Shown here: positions 54,488-63,338 of the stretch, piece by piece | Layout: each line of letters begins with the position of its first letter | Numbering within the stretch: the stretch's first letter is position 1 | The notes under the pieces: model-generated | Database searches by the model: none | What the model was told of the DNA's origin: nothing | What the model saw: the letters and a program-made list of their open reading frames with translations, nothing else | Assembly (NCBI GenBank): GCA_017523755.1 | Contig: JAFWWA010000038.1 | Coordinates: 1-64,000, forward strand | Source of the DNA: Christensenellaceae bacterium | GTDB taxonomy: Bacteria > Bacillota > Clostridia > Christensenellales > Christensenellaceae | DNA: 64,000 bases | Direction: 5' to 3' | Translations under genes and position numbers: made by a program

Positions 54488-55708
54488 ATGAATACTGTAG
54501 ACAGGTTTTTAAAGTATGTTAAGTACGATACCAACTCGCTTCCGAACATAGATAAGGTCCCGAGCACGGAGAAACAGTTCGATCTGGCAAGGGAACTTGC
54601 AAAAGAGCTCAGGGAGATGGGAGCAGAGGACGTTATCTTAAGCGAATACTGCTATGTTTACGCTACTATACCAGCTACTACAAAGAAGCAGGTCCCTACG
54701 GTAGGTTTCATCGCACATATGGATACGATACCTGAGATATCGGGCAAAGATGTCAAGGCAAGGATCGTAAAGGATTATGACGGAAACGATATCCTCTTAA
54801 ATGAGGAAAAGGATATATGGATGACTGTCTCCCAGTTCCCGTTTTTAAAGGACTATAAGGGAGAGGATCTTGTGGTCACCGACGGGACGACGCTTTTGGG
54901 CGCGGACGACAAGGCCGGAGTCGCCGAGATAATGGCGATGGCCGAGTATCTTTTAGATCATCCCGAGATAGAGCACGGAACGATAAAGATAGGTTTCACG
55001 CCCGATGAGGAAGTAGGACACGGGCCCAACGAGTTCGACGTGGATGGGTTCGGAGCTGATTTCGCATATACCATGGACGGAGGCCCGATAGGCAGCCTCA
55101 ACTATGAGACATTCAACGCAGCCTCGGCTGTCGTGAAGATCAAGGGACTAAGCGTGCATCCCGGCTCCGCAAAGGACCAGATGAGAAATGCCGCCCTTAT
55201 AGCGACAGAGTTCAACGCGCTCCTTCCCGCAAACGAGATACCCGCACATACGGAAGGCTATGAAGGCTTCTATCACCTTACTTCGATAAAGGGCGGTATA
55301 GAAGAAGCAGAGCTCGAGTATATAATTAGAGACCATGATATGGAGAAATTCGAGAAGAGGAAGGAGACCATGAGGATGGCCTGCGACCTTATAAACTTCA
55401 GATACGGCGAAGGCACCTGCACGGCTGAGATCGAAGACAGCTACTATAACATGAAAGAAAAGATCCTCCCCAGGTTCGAGATAGTGGAGAAGGTAGTGAG
55501 CGTATTTAAGAAGATGGGAATCGAGCCCAAGATCGAGCCTGTCAGAGGCGGTACAGACGGGTCAAGGCTCTCGTTCATGGGACTTCCGTGCCCGAACCTC
55601 TGTGCCGGAGGAGCAAACGGTCACGGCCGTTTCGAATTCGCTTCGGCAACACAGATGGAGAAGATCACTGAGTTCATGATCGAGCTCATTAAAAGCTTCT
55701 GCGAATAA
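54488..55708 (+). CDS. pepT: Peptidase T
   Basis: 406 residues, M20 family tripeptidase. Zinc ligands and motifs: FIAHMDTIPE, TTLLGADDKAGVAEIM, FTPDEEVGHGP, and VRGGTDGSRLSFMGLP. GGAG before ATG 54488. It completes peptide breakdown to amino acids in the cytosol. Followed by a hairpin. Confidence 0.95.
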   Translation: MNTVDRFLKYVKYDTNSLPNIDKVPSTEKQFDLARELAKELREMGAEDVILSEYCYVYATIPATTKKQVPTVGFIAHMDTIPEISGKDVKARIVKDYDGNDILLNEEKDIWMTVSQFPFLKDYKGEDLVVTDGTTLLGADDKAGVAEIMAMAEYLLDHPEIEHGTIKIGFTPDEEVGHGPNEFDVDGFGADFAYTMDGGPIGSLNYETFNAASAVVKIKGLSVHPGSAKDQMRNAALIATEFNALLPANEIPAHTEGYEGFYHLTSIKGGIEEAELEYIIRDHDMEKFEKRKETMRMACDLINFRYGEGTCTAEIEDSYYNMKEKILPRFEIVEKVVSVFKKMGIEPKIEPVRGGTDGSRLSFMGLPCPNLCAGGANGHGRFEFASATQMEKITEFMIELIKSFCE

Positions 55709-55719
55709 GCATTAAGTTA

Positions 55720-55759
55720 CAGCTCTTCCTGCAGTTTTATGCGGGAGGAGCTTTTTTTG
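55720..55759 (+). terminator. Terminator after pepT
   Basis: AGCTCTTCCTGC / GCGGGAGGAGCT (two G-T pairs) then TTTTTTT. Confidence 0.85.
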
Positions 55760-55769
55760 TAAAAAGCTG

Positions 55770-55845
55770 TTGACAGAGACATATGAGTAGTCTATCATAT
55801 GAATGAAGATAAATATGAATGATTGTTCACATGAACAAGCACTCA
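55770..55845 (+). promoter_or_regulatory. ArsR-type promoter and 14-2-14 operator
   Basis: -35 TTGACA (55770-55775), 17 bases, -10 TATCAT (55793-55798). An inverted repeat covers 55816-55845: half TGAATGATTGTTCA, two-base centre, half TGAACAAGCACTCA; twelve of fourteen positions match. That is the classic SmtB/CadC operator form, so the regulator likely represses its own operon. Confidence 0.8.
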
Positions 55846-55868
55846 GATATATGTGAGGAACGGATACG

Positions 55869-56213
55869 ATGAACCACGACCACGATACTATACTTAAGAC
55901 CGTCAGGGACGAGCTTCCTACGGATGAGCTCATTTCCGATCTTGCTGACCTTTTCAAGCTTTTCGGGGATACTACGAGGGCTAAGATACTTTTTGCTCTT
56001 TTTGAATCTGAAATGTGTGTATGCGCCATCGCTGAGCTTCTGGGGATGACTCAGTCTGCGATCTCGCATCAGCTTAAGATACTCAAGAATGCGAATCTGG
56101 TCGGCAACAGAAGGGAAGGCAAAACGATATTCTATTTCCTTTCCGACGAGCATGTACATACCATCATAGCCCAGGGTTTTGACCATCTTATAGAAGAAAG
56201 AAAAACCAGATAA
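55869..56213 (+). CDS. ArsR/SmtB family metal-sensing repressor
   Basis: 114 residues, winged helix with LGMTQSAISHQLKILKNANLV as recognition region. EMCVCAIA resembles the alpha-3 thiol site ELCVC of CadC. The C-terminal helix DEHVHTIIAQGFDHLIEE has D-x-H-x10-H-x2-E, matching the alpha-5 zinc site of SmtB. So it likely senses Zn/Cd/Pb. ATG 55869 follows GAGGAA. First gene of the P-type ATPase operon. Confidence 0.92.
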   Translation: MNHDHDTILKTVRDELPTDELISDLADLFKLFGDTTRAKILFALFESEMCVCAIAELLGMTQSAISHQLKILKNANLVGNRREGKTIFYFLSDEHVHTIIAQGFDHLIEERKTR

Positions 56214-56224
56214 GGAGAAACGAG

Positions 56225-56437
56225 ATGAAAAAGAATCTGAAGATCGAAGTGGACTGCGCAAACTGCGCGAGAAAGGTCGAGGAAGCTGTAGCGAAGATTG
56301 ACGGAGTCAACAGCGTAAGAGTCAATTTCATCACACAGAGGATAACGCTTGACCTTACTGACGGCGATCAGGACAGGATCATGAAGGACATCAGAGCTGC
56401 TGCAAAACGTGTCGAGCCCGACTGCGTTATAGGCTGA
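56225..56437 (+). CDS. Stand-alone heavy-metal-associated (HMA) domain protein
   Basis: 70 residues: the whole protein is one HMA fold, with [15 protein letters not shown] (CxxC metal site at about 11-14). It precedes the ATPase by five bases, where ZntA-type ATPases often carry this domain fused to the N-terminus; here the ATPase has none. It probably hands metal to the ATPase. AAGGAG upstream. Confidence 0.9.
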   Translation: MKKNLKIEVDCANCARKVEEAVAKIDGVNSVRVNFITQRITLDLTDGDQDRIMKDIRAAAKRVEPDCVIG

Positions 56438-56442
56438 CAGGC

Positions 56443-58269
56443 ATGAACGCAAAACAGAAAAAGACCCTTATAAGGATAATATCGGCTGTAGCTCTTGCTG
56501 TATGCTCGGCCATCATAAAGAAAGACATAATAAAGCTCATCCTGCTTATCGTCTCTTATCTCATAGCCGGATACGACGTTATCATATCGGCAGTGAAGGA
56601 TATCATAAACGGTCAGCTCCTAAACGAAAAGTTCCTGATGACCGTAGCGACGATAGGTGCTTTTGCCATAAATGAGAGGACAGAGGCCTGCGCTGTCATG
56701 ATATTCTATCAGATCGGTGAGCTTTTCCAGAGCATAGCGGTAGGAAAGAGCAGAAGATCCATTAGCGAGCTGATGGACCTTACCTCGGACACGGTCAATG
56801 TCATACGCGACGGCACAGAGATGACCGTAAACCCTTATGAGGTGGAGATCGGTGAGACGATAGTAGTAAGGCCAGGGGAAAAGATCCCGATAGACGGCCT
56901 GATAACAGAAGGCGAGACAGAGGTCGATACCTCATCCCTTACCGGCGAGAGCCTTCCCGCGGTAAAACGCGTCAGCGACAGGGCTGTCAGCGGATCGGTC
57001 AACATCTCAGGAGTAATAAAGATAAGGACTGAGAAGCCGTATGACGAGTCAACAGCTTCAAGGATAGCCGAGCTCGTAGGCAGCTCGCTTGACAAAAAGG
57101 CAAGGATAGACGATTTCGTAACGAGATTCGCTTCGGTATATACACCGATAGTGGTCGGAGGCGCGTTGCTCCTTGTCCTGATCCCCGTGATCTTCTTTAA
57201 CGGGGAGATCGGTGTATGGGTAAGAAGAGCGCTCTCATTCCTGGTAGTGTCCTGTCCGTGCGCGCTCGTCGTCTCGGTACCGCTCTCATTCTTCGGAGGA
57301 GTGGGAAAAGCATCGAGGAACGGAATACTTGTAAAGGGTTCCGGATATATGGAGATGCTGTCAAAGATCGATACGGTGGTGTTTGACAAGACAGGCACCC
57401 TGACGAAAGGAAGCTTCGCGGTCGATGCCGTACACTCGGACGCTCTTTCCGAAGCTGAACTTCTTGATATCACGGCTCTTGCGGAATCATATTCGAACCA
57501 TCCTGTAGCGCTGTCGGTATTAAAGGCGCATAAAGGGCATATCCATAAGGAACGGGTCGGTCACGTGACCGAGATCCCGGGCAAAGGGCTTAAGGCTGAG
57601 ATAGACGGCGAAGAGTATTACGTAGGCAATCCTTCGCTTATGGACAGCATAGGTGCTGACTGGAAGCCTTGCCATCTGTCAGGGACGGCAGTCCATGTAT
57701 CAAAAGGCAGTTCGTATCTCGGACATATAATAGTGAACGATGAGATCAAGGATGAGGCAGAGAAAGCTGTTGCAGAGCTTAAGGATAAGGGCATAAGGAA
57801 GACAGTACTTTTGACCGGTGACAGGAAAGACATAGCTGAGAAGACCGCAGGCGCCATAGGCATAGACTCGTATGAAGCCGAGCTCCTTCCCGAAGACAAG
57901 GTCACTGCTGTTGAGAAGCTTCTTGTTGATGGAAACAGGACGGCATTCTGCGGTGACGGGATAAATGACGCTCCTGTACTCGCCAGGGCAGACCTGGGGA
58001 TAGCCATGGGAGGTATGGGAAGCGATGCCGCTATAGAGGCTGCTGATATAGTCCTTATGGATGACGACCTGCTTAAGATCCCCAAGGCTATTGAGATAGC
58101 TAAAAAGACGATGAGGATCGTCTATGAAAATATCATCCTGGCCATAGCTGTCAAGATCGTTATACTTATACTGAGCGCGCTCGGAGTTACCGGCATGTGG
58201 ATCGCAGTGTTCGGCGACGTAGGCGTACTCATACTTGCAGTCATAAACTCCATGAGATCCCTTATATGA
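56443..58269 (+). CDS. Zn/Cd/Pb P-type (P1B) ATPase
   Basis: 608 residues, cytoplasmic-membrane exporter. Eight TM helices; transport motif [11 protein letters not shown] (CPC), phosphorylation [12 protein letters not shown]-binding SNHPVALSV (HP locus), and [19 protein letters not shown]. The N-terminus starts directly with the first TM pair and lacks an HMA, which is encoded separately upstream. By CPC context and the regulator type it most likely exports Zn or Cd. Confidence 0.94.
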   Translation: MNAKQKKTLIRIISAVALAVCSAIIKKDIIKLILLIVSYLIAGYDVIISAVKDIINGQLLNEKFLMTVATIGAFAINERTEACAVMIFYQIGELFQSIAVGKSRRSISELMDLTSDTVNVIRDGTEMTVNPYEVEIGETIVVRPGEKIPIDGLITEGETEVDTSSLTGESLPAVKRVSDRAVSGSVNISGVIKIRTEKPYDESTASRIAELVGSSLDKKARIDDFVTRFASVYTPIVVGGALLLVLIPVIFFNGEIGVWVRRALSFLVVSCPCALVVSVPLSFFGGVGKASRNGILVKGSGYMEMLSKIDTVVFDKTGTLTKGSFAVDAVHSDALSEAELLDITALAESYSNHPVALSVLKAHKGHIHKERVGHVTEIPGKGLKAEIDGEEYYVGNPSLMDSIGADWKPCHLSGTAVHVSKGSSYLGHIIVNDEIKDEAEKAVAELKDKGIRKTVLLTGDRKDIAEKTAGAIGIDSYEAELLPEDKVTAVEKLLVDGNRTAFCGDGINDAPVLARADLGIAMGGMGSDAAIEAADIVLMDDDLLKIPKAIEIAKKTMRIVYENIILAIAVKIVILILSALGVTGMWIAVFGDVGVLILAVINSMRSLI

Positions 58270-58287
58270 CAAGCTGATATTAGGATC

Positions 58288-58325
58288 AAAAAGGCCCCGG
58301 TCCCTGATGCGGAACGGGGTCTTCT
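58288..58325. terminator. Bidirectional terminator
   Basis: GGCCCCG / CGGGGTC stem between the ATPase gene and convergent proS; G-T pair present. Confidence 0.7.
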
Positions 58326-58341
58326 GCGTATAAGGCCTTTG

Positions 58342-60081
58342 TCAGATGCTGTCTGCTATGTCGTTGATCTCTTTTTTCATCTCGGCTATGAGATCTATGA
58401 TCTCTCTTAGGGCCGTCTCCTTAGGTACCTTCATCTGTATCGTCTTATCCCTGGAGTTGATCTCAACAATACCGTCCTTGAGATTCCTGGGGCTGACGAT
58501 GACCCTTATCGGTATGCCTAAAAGGTCTGCATCGGAGAACATGGCGCCGGCTCTGATGTTTCTGTCGTCATACATCACTTCCACACCTTTGTTCTCAAGT
58601 TCCTTATAGAGAGCGTCGGCAAATCCGTGTGCTTCTTCATCGTCGGAACGCACGCAGCAGATATGCACTTCCCAGGGAGCTATCGTGATAGGCCAGATAG
58701 GACCGTAGTCGTCATGACGGGCCTCGCAGACTGAAGCTGCGAGCCTGCCTACTCCTATTCCGTAGCATCCCATTATGGGGTAGTGGGCATTGCCTTCGCT
58801 GTCATAGTAGGTCATGTTCATTGCCTTTGAGTACTTGGTGCCCAGCTGGAAGATGTTTCCGACCTCGATGCCTCTTTTTACGGTGATCGTCTTTTTCCCG
58901 CAGACAGGACATATACCGCCTTCGGTTATCTTTGCCACATCATTGTACTCGACCTTGCCGAGATCCCTCTCGATGTTGAATCCGGTATAGTGGTAATCTG
59001 CCTCATTTGCCCCGCAGATGAGGTTTTCAGCTCCCTTAAGGGAGCTGTCGAATATGACCGTAAGGCTGCTGTCAAGCCCCATGGGGCCTATGAAACCGGC
59101 TGCTATGCCGCTGTCAGGCGTGACTTCGCCCGGATGTACTGCCTCACCTAAGAGATTGGTGAGTTTTGTCTCATTGACCTCGAAGTCACCTCTAAGGAAT
59201 ACGATGACATATTCGTCGGTCATGTTTTTCTGATAAACGACTGCCTTGCAGGTATCCTCCTGTGACTTGCCGAGGAAAGCGCTAACTTCCTCGATCGTTT
59301 TCTGGTCGGGAGTATGGACCTTCTTAAGCTCTTCAAGCTCGCCTTTGCTTTCATTGATGACTATATTGTCGGCTGCTTCCATATTTGCCCTGTAGTCGCA
59401 TTCGGTACAGATGGCTATGCTGTCCTCTCCGATAGGAGTCAGGAGCATGTATTCGTGAGACACGCTGCCGCCCATCATACCGGAGTCGCTCTTTACGGTT
59501 ATGACTTCGGGAACGCCGGCTCTTGCGAATATCTTCTGATACGCCTTATAGCACTCCATATAGTATTTCTCAAGATCCTCCTGGGATGTATGGAATGAAT
59601 AGGCATCCTTCATCGTGAATTCGCGTACACGGATAAGACCTGCCCTTGGACGCGCCTCATCGCGGAACTTGGTCTGTATCTGATAGATCATGAAAGGATA
59701 TTTCGTGTAGCTCTGCCCGTATTCGCGTACCAGCTGTACGGCCGCTTCCTCATGCGTCATTCCGAGAACGAGACCGCTGCCGTTCCTGTCAGTGAACCTC
59801 ATGAGCTCTTTTCCGACGCTCATGTACCTGCCGGATTCCTCCCAGAGGGAAGCGGGCATGACTACCGGGAACAGGACTTCCTGCCCGTCGATGGCATCCA
59901 TCTCTTTCCTTATGATGTCCTCGATCTTCTTGGAGATCCTTTTTAATGGAGCATACTGTGAGAATACGCCGTTCGTGACATACTTCATATATCCGCCGCG
60001 CAGCATGAGCGCATGGCTGTCGACTACGGCATCTGAAGGCCGCTCCTTGAATCTTTCTCCGACTAATCTGTCGATCTTCAT
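58342..60081 (-). CDS. proS: Prolyl-tRNA synthetase
   Basis: 579 residues, bacterial-type ProRS. Class II motifs: VLFPVVMPASLWEESGR (motif 1 region), TKFRDEARPRAGLIRVREFTMKDAYSFH (motif 2) and MGCYGIGVGR (motif 3). The insertion domain (about 220-400) holds editing of misacylated Ala-tRNA. Start ATG 60081 follows GAGAGG. Controlled by a T-box leader; charges tRNA-Pro. Confidence 0.96.
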   Translation of the reverse strand: MKIDRLVGERFKERPSDAVVDSHALMLRGGYMKYVTNGVFSQYAPLKRISKKIEDIIRKEMDAIDGQEVLFPVVMPASLWEESGRYMSVGKELMRFTDRNGSGLVLGMTHEEAAVQLVREYGQSYTKYPFMIYQIQTKFRDEARPRAGLIRVREFTMKDAYSFHTSQEDLEKYYMECYKAYQKIFARAGVPEVITVKSDSGMMGGSVSHEYMLLTPIGEDSIAICTECDYRANMEAADNIVINESKGELEELKKVHTPDQKTIEEVSAFLGKSQEDTCKAVVYQKNMTDEYVIVFLRGDFEVNETKLTNLLGEAVHPGEVTPDSGIAAGFIGPMGLDSSLTVIFDSSLKGAENLICGANEADYHYTGFNIERDLGKVEYNDVAKITEGGICPVCGKKTITVKRGIEVGNIFQLGTKYSKAMNMTYYDSEGNAHYPIMGCYGIGVGRLAASVCEARHDDYGPIWPITIAPWEVHICCVRSDDEEAHGFADALYKELENKGVEVMYDDRNIRAGAMFSDADLLGIPIRVIVSPRNLKDGIVEINSRDKTIQMKVPKETALREIIDLIAEMKKEINDIADSI

Positions 60082-60102
60082 AATCTACCTCTCAAAACAA
60101 AA

Positions 60103-60352
60103 ATAAAAAGCCCTTTTACAATAAAAGGGCGAATCGTCCGCGGTGCCACCTTTTTTCAGAAAAGGATCTTTGAGAAGCTTTTCTGCACTTGACATAAATG
60201 ATAACCGTGTTTGACGGCAGACACCCGTGCAGCATGTGCGGGGAAGCGGGTTCACCGGGAGCGGCGAAAGCTTGCACCGAACGCTTTCTCTCTTGAGCCG
60301 CCTTATACCGGATACTGTTCATCCCGGATGTCTGAAAACAAGATTTTCAACA
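60103..60352 (-). promoter_or_regulatory. T-box leader of proS
   Basis: On the minus strand a promoter (-35 TTGACA 60381-60386, 17 bases, -10 TAATTT 60358-60363) is followed by a stem I with the GATGAACAGTA region, apical loop CGGTGCAAG and a specifier region GTGAACCCGC that holds CCC/CCG proline codons, then the T-box AGGTGGCACCGCGG (60138-60151) and a terminator CGCCCTTTTA... / ...TAAAAGGGC with T-run (60105-60131). Uncharged tRNA-Pro would allow transcription into proS. The exact codon register in the specifier is not fixed. Confidence 0.92.
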
Positions 60353-60445
60353 ATGTAAAATTACCACAGGGCCGGTATGTTGTCAAGTAAGGGAAATACG
60401 GCTGAAAACTGCTTTTAACACGTATAAGGGCATGGTTTAAGCTCG

Positions 60446-60495
60446 GTAAACGTGATACATAAATGTTTACTGTTTTGCGCTGTTTGTTGTATAAT
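60446..60495 (+). promoter_or_regulatory. iorAB promoter with inverted repeat
   Basis: -35 TTTACT (60466-60471), 18 bases, -10 TATAAT (60490-60495). GTAAAC (60446-60451) and GTTTAC (60465-60470) form an inverted repeat with a 13-base spacer touching the -35, a candidate operator of unknown owner. Confidence 0.5.
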
Positions 60496-60551
60496 TTATT
60501 ATGTATAGGTGTGTGCCTGTATAATTAAACAAATGATTTTTGGAGATCAAG

Positions 60552-62276
60552 ATGAAAAAGATAATGCTCGGAAACGAGGCATTTGCACAGGGAGCATATG
60601 AGGCAGGAGTCGGCTTCATATCGTCATATCCCGGAACGCCAAGCACTGAGATCAGCGAATATGCCGCTGGTTTTGATGAGATAGACGTACAGTGGGCTCC
60701 CAACGAGAAAGTCGCTCTTGAATCCGCTGTCGGCGCGTCGGTCGCGGGCATGAGATCCATGAGCTGCATGAAGCATGTGGGACTCAACGTAGCAGCCGAT
60801 CCGCTTTTCACTTCGTCATACATAGGCGTGAATGCCGGGCTCGTCGTCATAGTTGCGGATGATCCCGGATGCTATTCAAGCCAGAATGAACAGGATTCAA
60901 GATACTATGCCATGGCTGCAGGGATCCCCATGCTCGAGCCTTCGGACAGCACTGAAGCCAGGGATTTCGTCATACGCGCGTTTGAGCTTTCCGAAAAATA
61001 TGATACTCCCGTCATCATAAGGTCCAATACCAGGCTCGGTCACTCAAGAGGCCTTGTCGAAGCCGGAACGAGAAAAGAAGTGCCGCTTTTCGAATACAAA
61101 AAGGAAATGGCAAAAAGAGTCATGATGCCGGCTATGGCAGTCAATGCCCACAAGGTCCTTGAAAAGAGGATAAATACCATAAAAGAGGACAGCTCGTCCT
61201 TTGATATCAACAGGATAGAATACGCGGACAGAAAGATCGGCATAATAACTTCCGGCGTTGCTTACCAGTATGTGAAGGAAGCTGTTCCGGATGCGAGCGT
61301 TCTAAAGCTCGGCATGGTATATCCGCTTCCTGAAAAACTGATCCGTGAATTCGCCTCTTCTGTCGAAAAGCTGTATATAGTCGAGGAGCTCGAGCCGATA
61401 ATAGAAAATGCCGTTAAGGCGATGGGTATCGGCGCTGTCGGAAAGGAGATCCTCACCATACAGGGCGAATACAGCACGAATCTTCTAAAGAAGGCGTTCG
61501 GTACAGGCAAAGTTGAATTTACCGGCTCCGGCGACATACCTCAGAGGCCTCCTATCATGTGCCCCGGATGTCCTCACAGGGGAGTATATTATGTCCTTAG
61601 CAAAAACAGATATACCGTAACGGGAGATATAGGATGCTATACCTTAGGAGCGCTTGCTCCGCTCTCATCGGTCGATACTTGTCTTTGCATGGGAGCATCG
61701 ATATCAATGGCCGGAGGCATGGAGAAGGCCAGAGGCAAGGAGTTCGCGAGAAAGCTCGTTGCCGTTATAGGCGACTCGACATTCCTGCACTCGGGGATGA
61801 CCGGCCTCCTCAACCTCGTTTACAACGGTTCCACGGCTACGGTAATGATCCTCGACAATTCGACCACGGGCATGACAGGGCATCAGGACAACCCTGCGAC
61901 AGGTAAGGATGCAAAAGGGAATCCCGCTCCCGCGGTAGACCTTGAGACTCTTGTAAGGGCTATAGGTGTCAAACGCGTAAGGACGGTAGATCCCTTCGAT
62001 CTTGAAGGTATGGAAAAAGCGGTAAAGGAAGAGACTGCCAAAGAGGAGCTCTCAGTCATAATCTCCAGGCATCCATGTGCCCTTATAGACAGGACCAGGA
62101 AGAATAAATACGCATCTTCCGAAAAGTGCAGGAACTGCGGTATGTGCATGAAGCTGGGCTGCCCTGCGATAACAAGGACCGAGAAAGGCGTCGTAATAGA
62201 TCAGTCGATGTGCCAGGGCTGCGGTCTCTGCAGCAAGGTATGTCCTTTTGGCGCGATAGGCGAGGTGGAGAGATGA
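60552..62276 (+). CDS. iorA: Indolepyruvate:ferredoxin oxidoreductase, alpha subunit
   Basis: 574 residues from ATG 60552 (GGAG upstream). It oxidatively decarboxylates aryl pyruvates to aryl-acetyl-CoA with reduction of ferredoxin. Pyruvate-binding domain SYPGTPSTEISEY, TPP domain GDIGCYTLGALAPLSSVDTC and GDSTFLHSGMTGLLN, C-terminal ferredoxin with CRNCGMCMKLGCPAI and CQGCGLCSKVCPFGAI (two 4Fe-4S). The stop overlaps iorB (ATGA). Confidence 0.95.
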   Translation: MKKIMLGNEAFAQGAYEAGVGFISSYPGTPSTEISEYAAGFDEIDVQWAPNEKVALESAVGASVAGMRSMSCMKHVGLNVAADPLFTSSYIGVNAGLVVIVADDPGCYSSQNEQDSRYYAMAAGIPMLEPSDSTEARDFVIRAFELSEKYDTPVIIRSNTRLGHSRGLVEAGTRKEVPLFEYKKEMAKRVMMPAMAVNAHKVLEKRINTIKEDSSSFDINRIEYADRKIGIITSGVAYQYVKEAVPDASVLKLGMVYPLPEKLIREFASSVEKLYIVEELEPIIENAVKAMGIGAVGKEILTIQGEYSTNLLKKAFGTGKVEFTGSGDIPQRPPIMCPGCPHRGVYYVLSKNRYTVTGDIGCYTLGALAPLSSVDTCLCMGASISMAGGMEKARGKEFARKLVAVIGDSTFLHSGMTGLLNLVYNGSTATVMILDNSTTGMTGHQDNPATGKDAKGNPAPAVDLETLVRAIGVKRVRTVDPFDLEGMEKAVKEETAKEELSVIISRHPCALIDRTRKNKYASSEKCRNCGMCMKLGCPAITRTEKGVVIDQSMCQGCGLCSKVCPFGAIGEVER

Positions 62277-62845
62277 AGACAGATATCCTTATAGCCGGTG
62301 TCGGCGGGCAGGGAACGCTGCTTGCGAGCGTGCTCCTTGGAGATATAGCGATAACTGAAGGAAAAGAAGTAAAGCTTTCCGAAGTGCACGGCATGGCTCA
62401 GAGAGGCGGCAGTGTGGTCACGCATGTCCGCATAAGCGACGGTCCCATAGCTTCCCCGGTGATAGACAACGGACAGGCCGATATACTTCTTTCATTCGAG
62501 ATGCTTGAGGCGTTAAGATCGCTTCCGTTCCTTAAAAAGGACGGGATGATATTCGTCAATGAGCAGAAGATAATGCCCATGCCCGTTATAACGGGAGCGA
62601 GATCATATCCTGAGGATATAAGGGAAAGACTGGAACAGGGCACTAAGAACATCAAATACATTGACGCGGCATCACTCGCAAGAGAAGCCGGCAACATGAG
62701 GACGATAAACACGGTAATGCTCGGCGCTCTGTCAGGTTCGATGGATACCCCGGTCGATACATGGCTCAAAGCCATTGAAAAATGCGTGAAGCCGGCCTTC
62801 GTCGATGTGAACAAGAAAGCATTCATGCTTGGCAGGAACATATAG
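62273..62845 (+). CDS. iorB: Indolepyruvate:ferredoxin oxidoreductase, beta subunit
   Basis: 190 residues from ATG 62273, overlapping iorA by four bases. ILIAGVGGQGTLLASVLLG and EVHGMAQRGGSVVTHVRI mark the gamma-domain fold of 2-oxoacid oxidoreductases. It pairs with IorA. Longer upstream frame to 62126 lies within iorA and is not used. Confidence 0.93.
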   Translation: MKTDILIAGVGGQGTLLASVLLGDIAITEGKEVKLSEVHGMAQRGGSVVTHVRISDGPIASPVIDNGQADILLSFEMLEALRSLPFLKKDGMIFVNEQKIMPMPVITGARSYPEDIRERLEQGTKNIKYIDAASLAREAGNMRTINTVMLGALSGSMDTPVDTWLKAIEKCVKPAFVDVNKKAFMLGRNI

Positions 62846-62922
62846 GGCAGACCGGTGTCTGCTCCGTCTCATCCGTGTGATGTGACATGGTATCAACTGA
62901 CTTATGACAGGAGGATATGGAT

Positions 62923-63336
62923 ATGGTAAGACAGCTTTCGATTTTTCTTGAGAACAAGGTAGGCATGCTGAAAGAGTTTGCTGAGATCATGCGTATCCAC
63001 GGATTTAAGACAAAAGGTGTCTCTATCGCAGACACGACGGATTTCGGGATCTTAAGGCTCATCGTGGATGATCCCGACAAGGCTGTTGAGACCTTCAGGG
63101 CTAACGGATTTACCGCAAGCCTTGCCAAGGTAGTAGCTTTCAGAGTGAAGGATAACAGCGATTACGGGAAGATATTCGGCCTGTTCGCAGAAAACGGCAT
63201 CAGCATCGAATATATGTATACCATCTCAGGCAAGGACAATATCATAGTCCTGAGAGTCGACGATATCAGTAAGGCTGACTGCATACTGAAGGATAAAGAG
63301 ATCAGTTCTCTTGAAGAAAGCGAGATTTGGGGATAA
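62923..63336 (+). CDS. Two-ACT-domain protein of the ior operon
   Basis: 137 residues from ATG 62923, which is eight bases after AGGAGG; the ATG at 62917 is too close. Two ACT repeats: QLSIFLENKVGMLKEFAEIMR and VAFRVKDNSDYGKIFGLFAEN. Such proteins often follow iorAB and may sense an amino acid (aromatic). Role in regulation is inferred. Confidence 0.88.
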   Translation: MVRQLSIFLENKVGMLKEFAEIMRIHGFKTKGVSIADTTDFGILRLIVDDPDKAVETFRANGFTASLAKVVAFRVKDNSDYGKIFGLFAENGISIEYMYTISGKDNIIVLRVDDISKADCILKDKEISSLEESEIWG

Positions 63337-63338
63337 AA

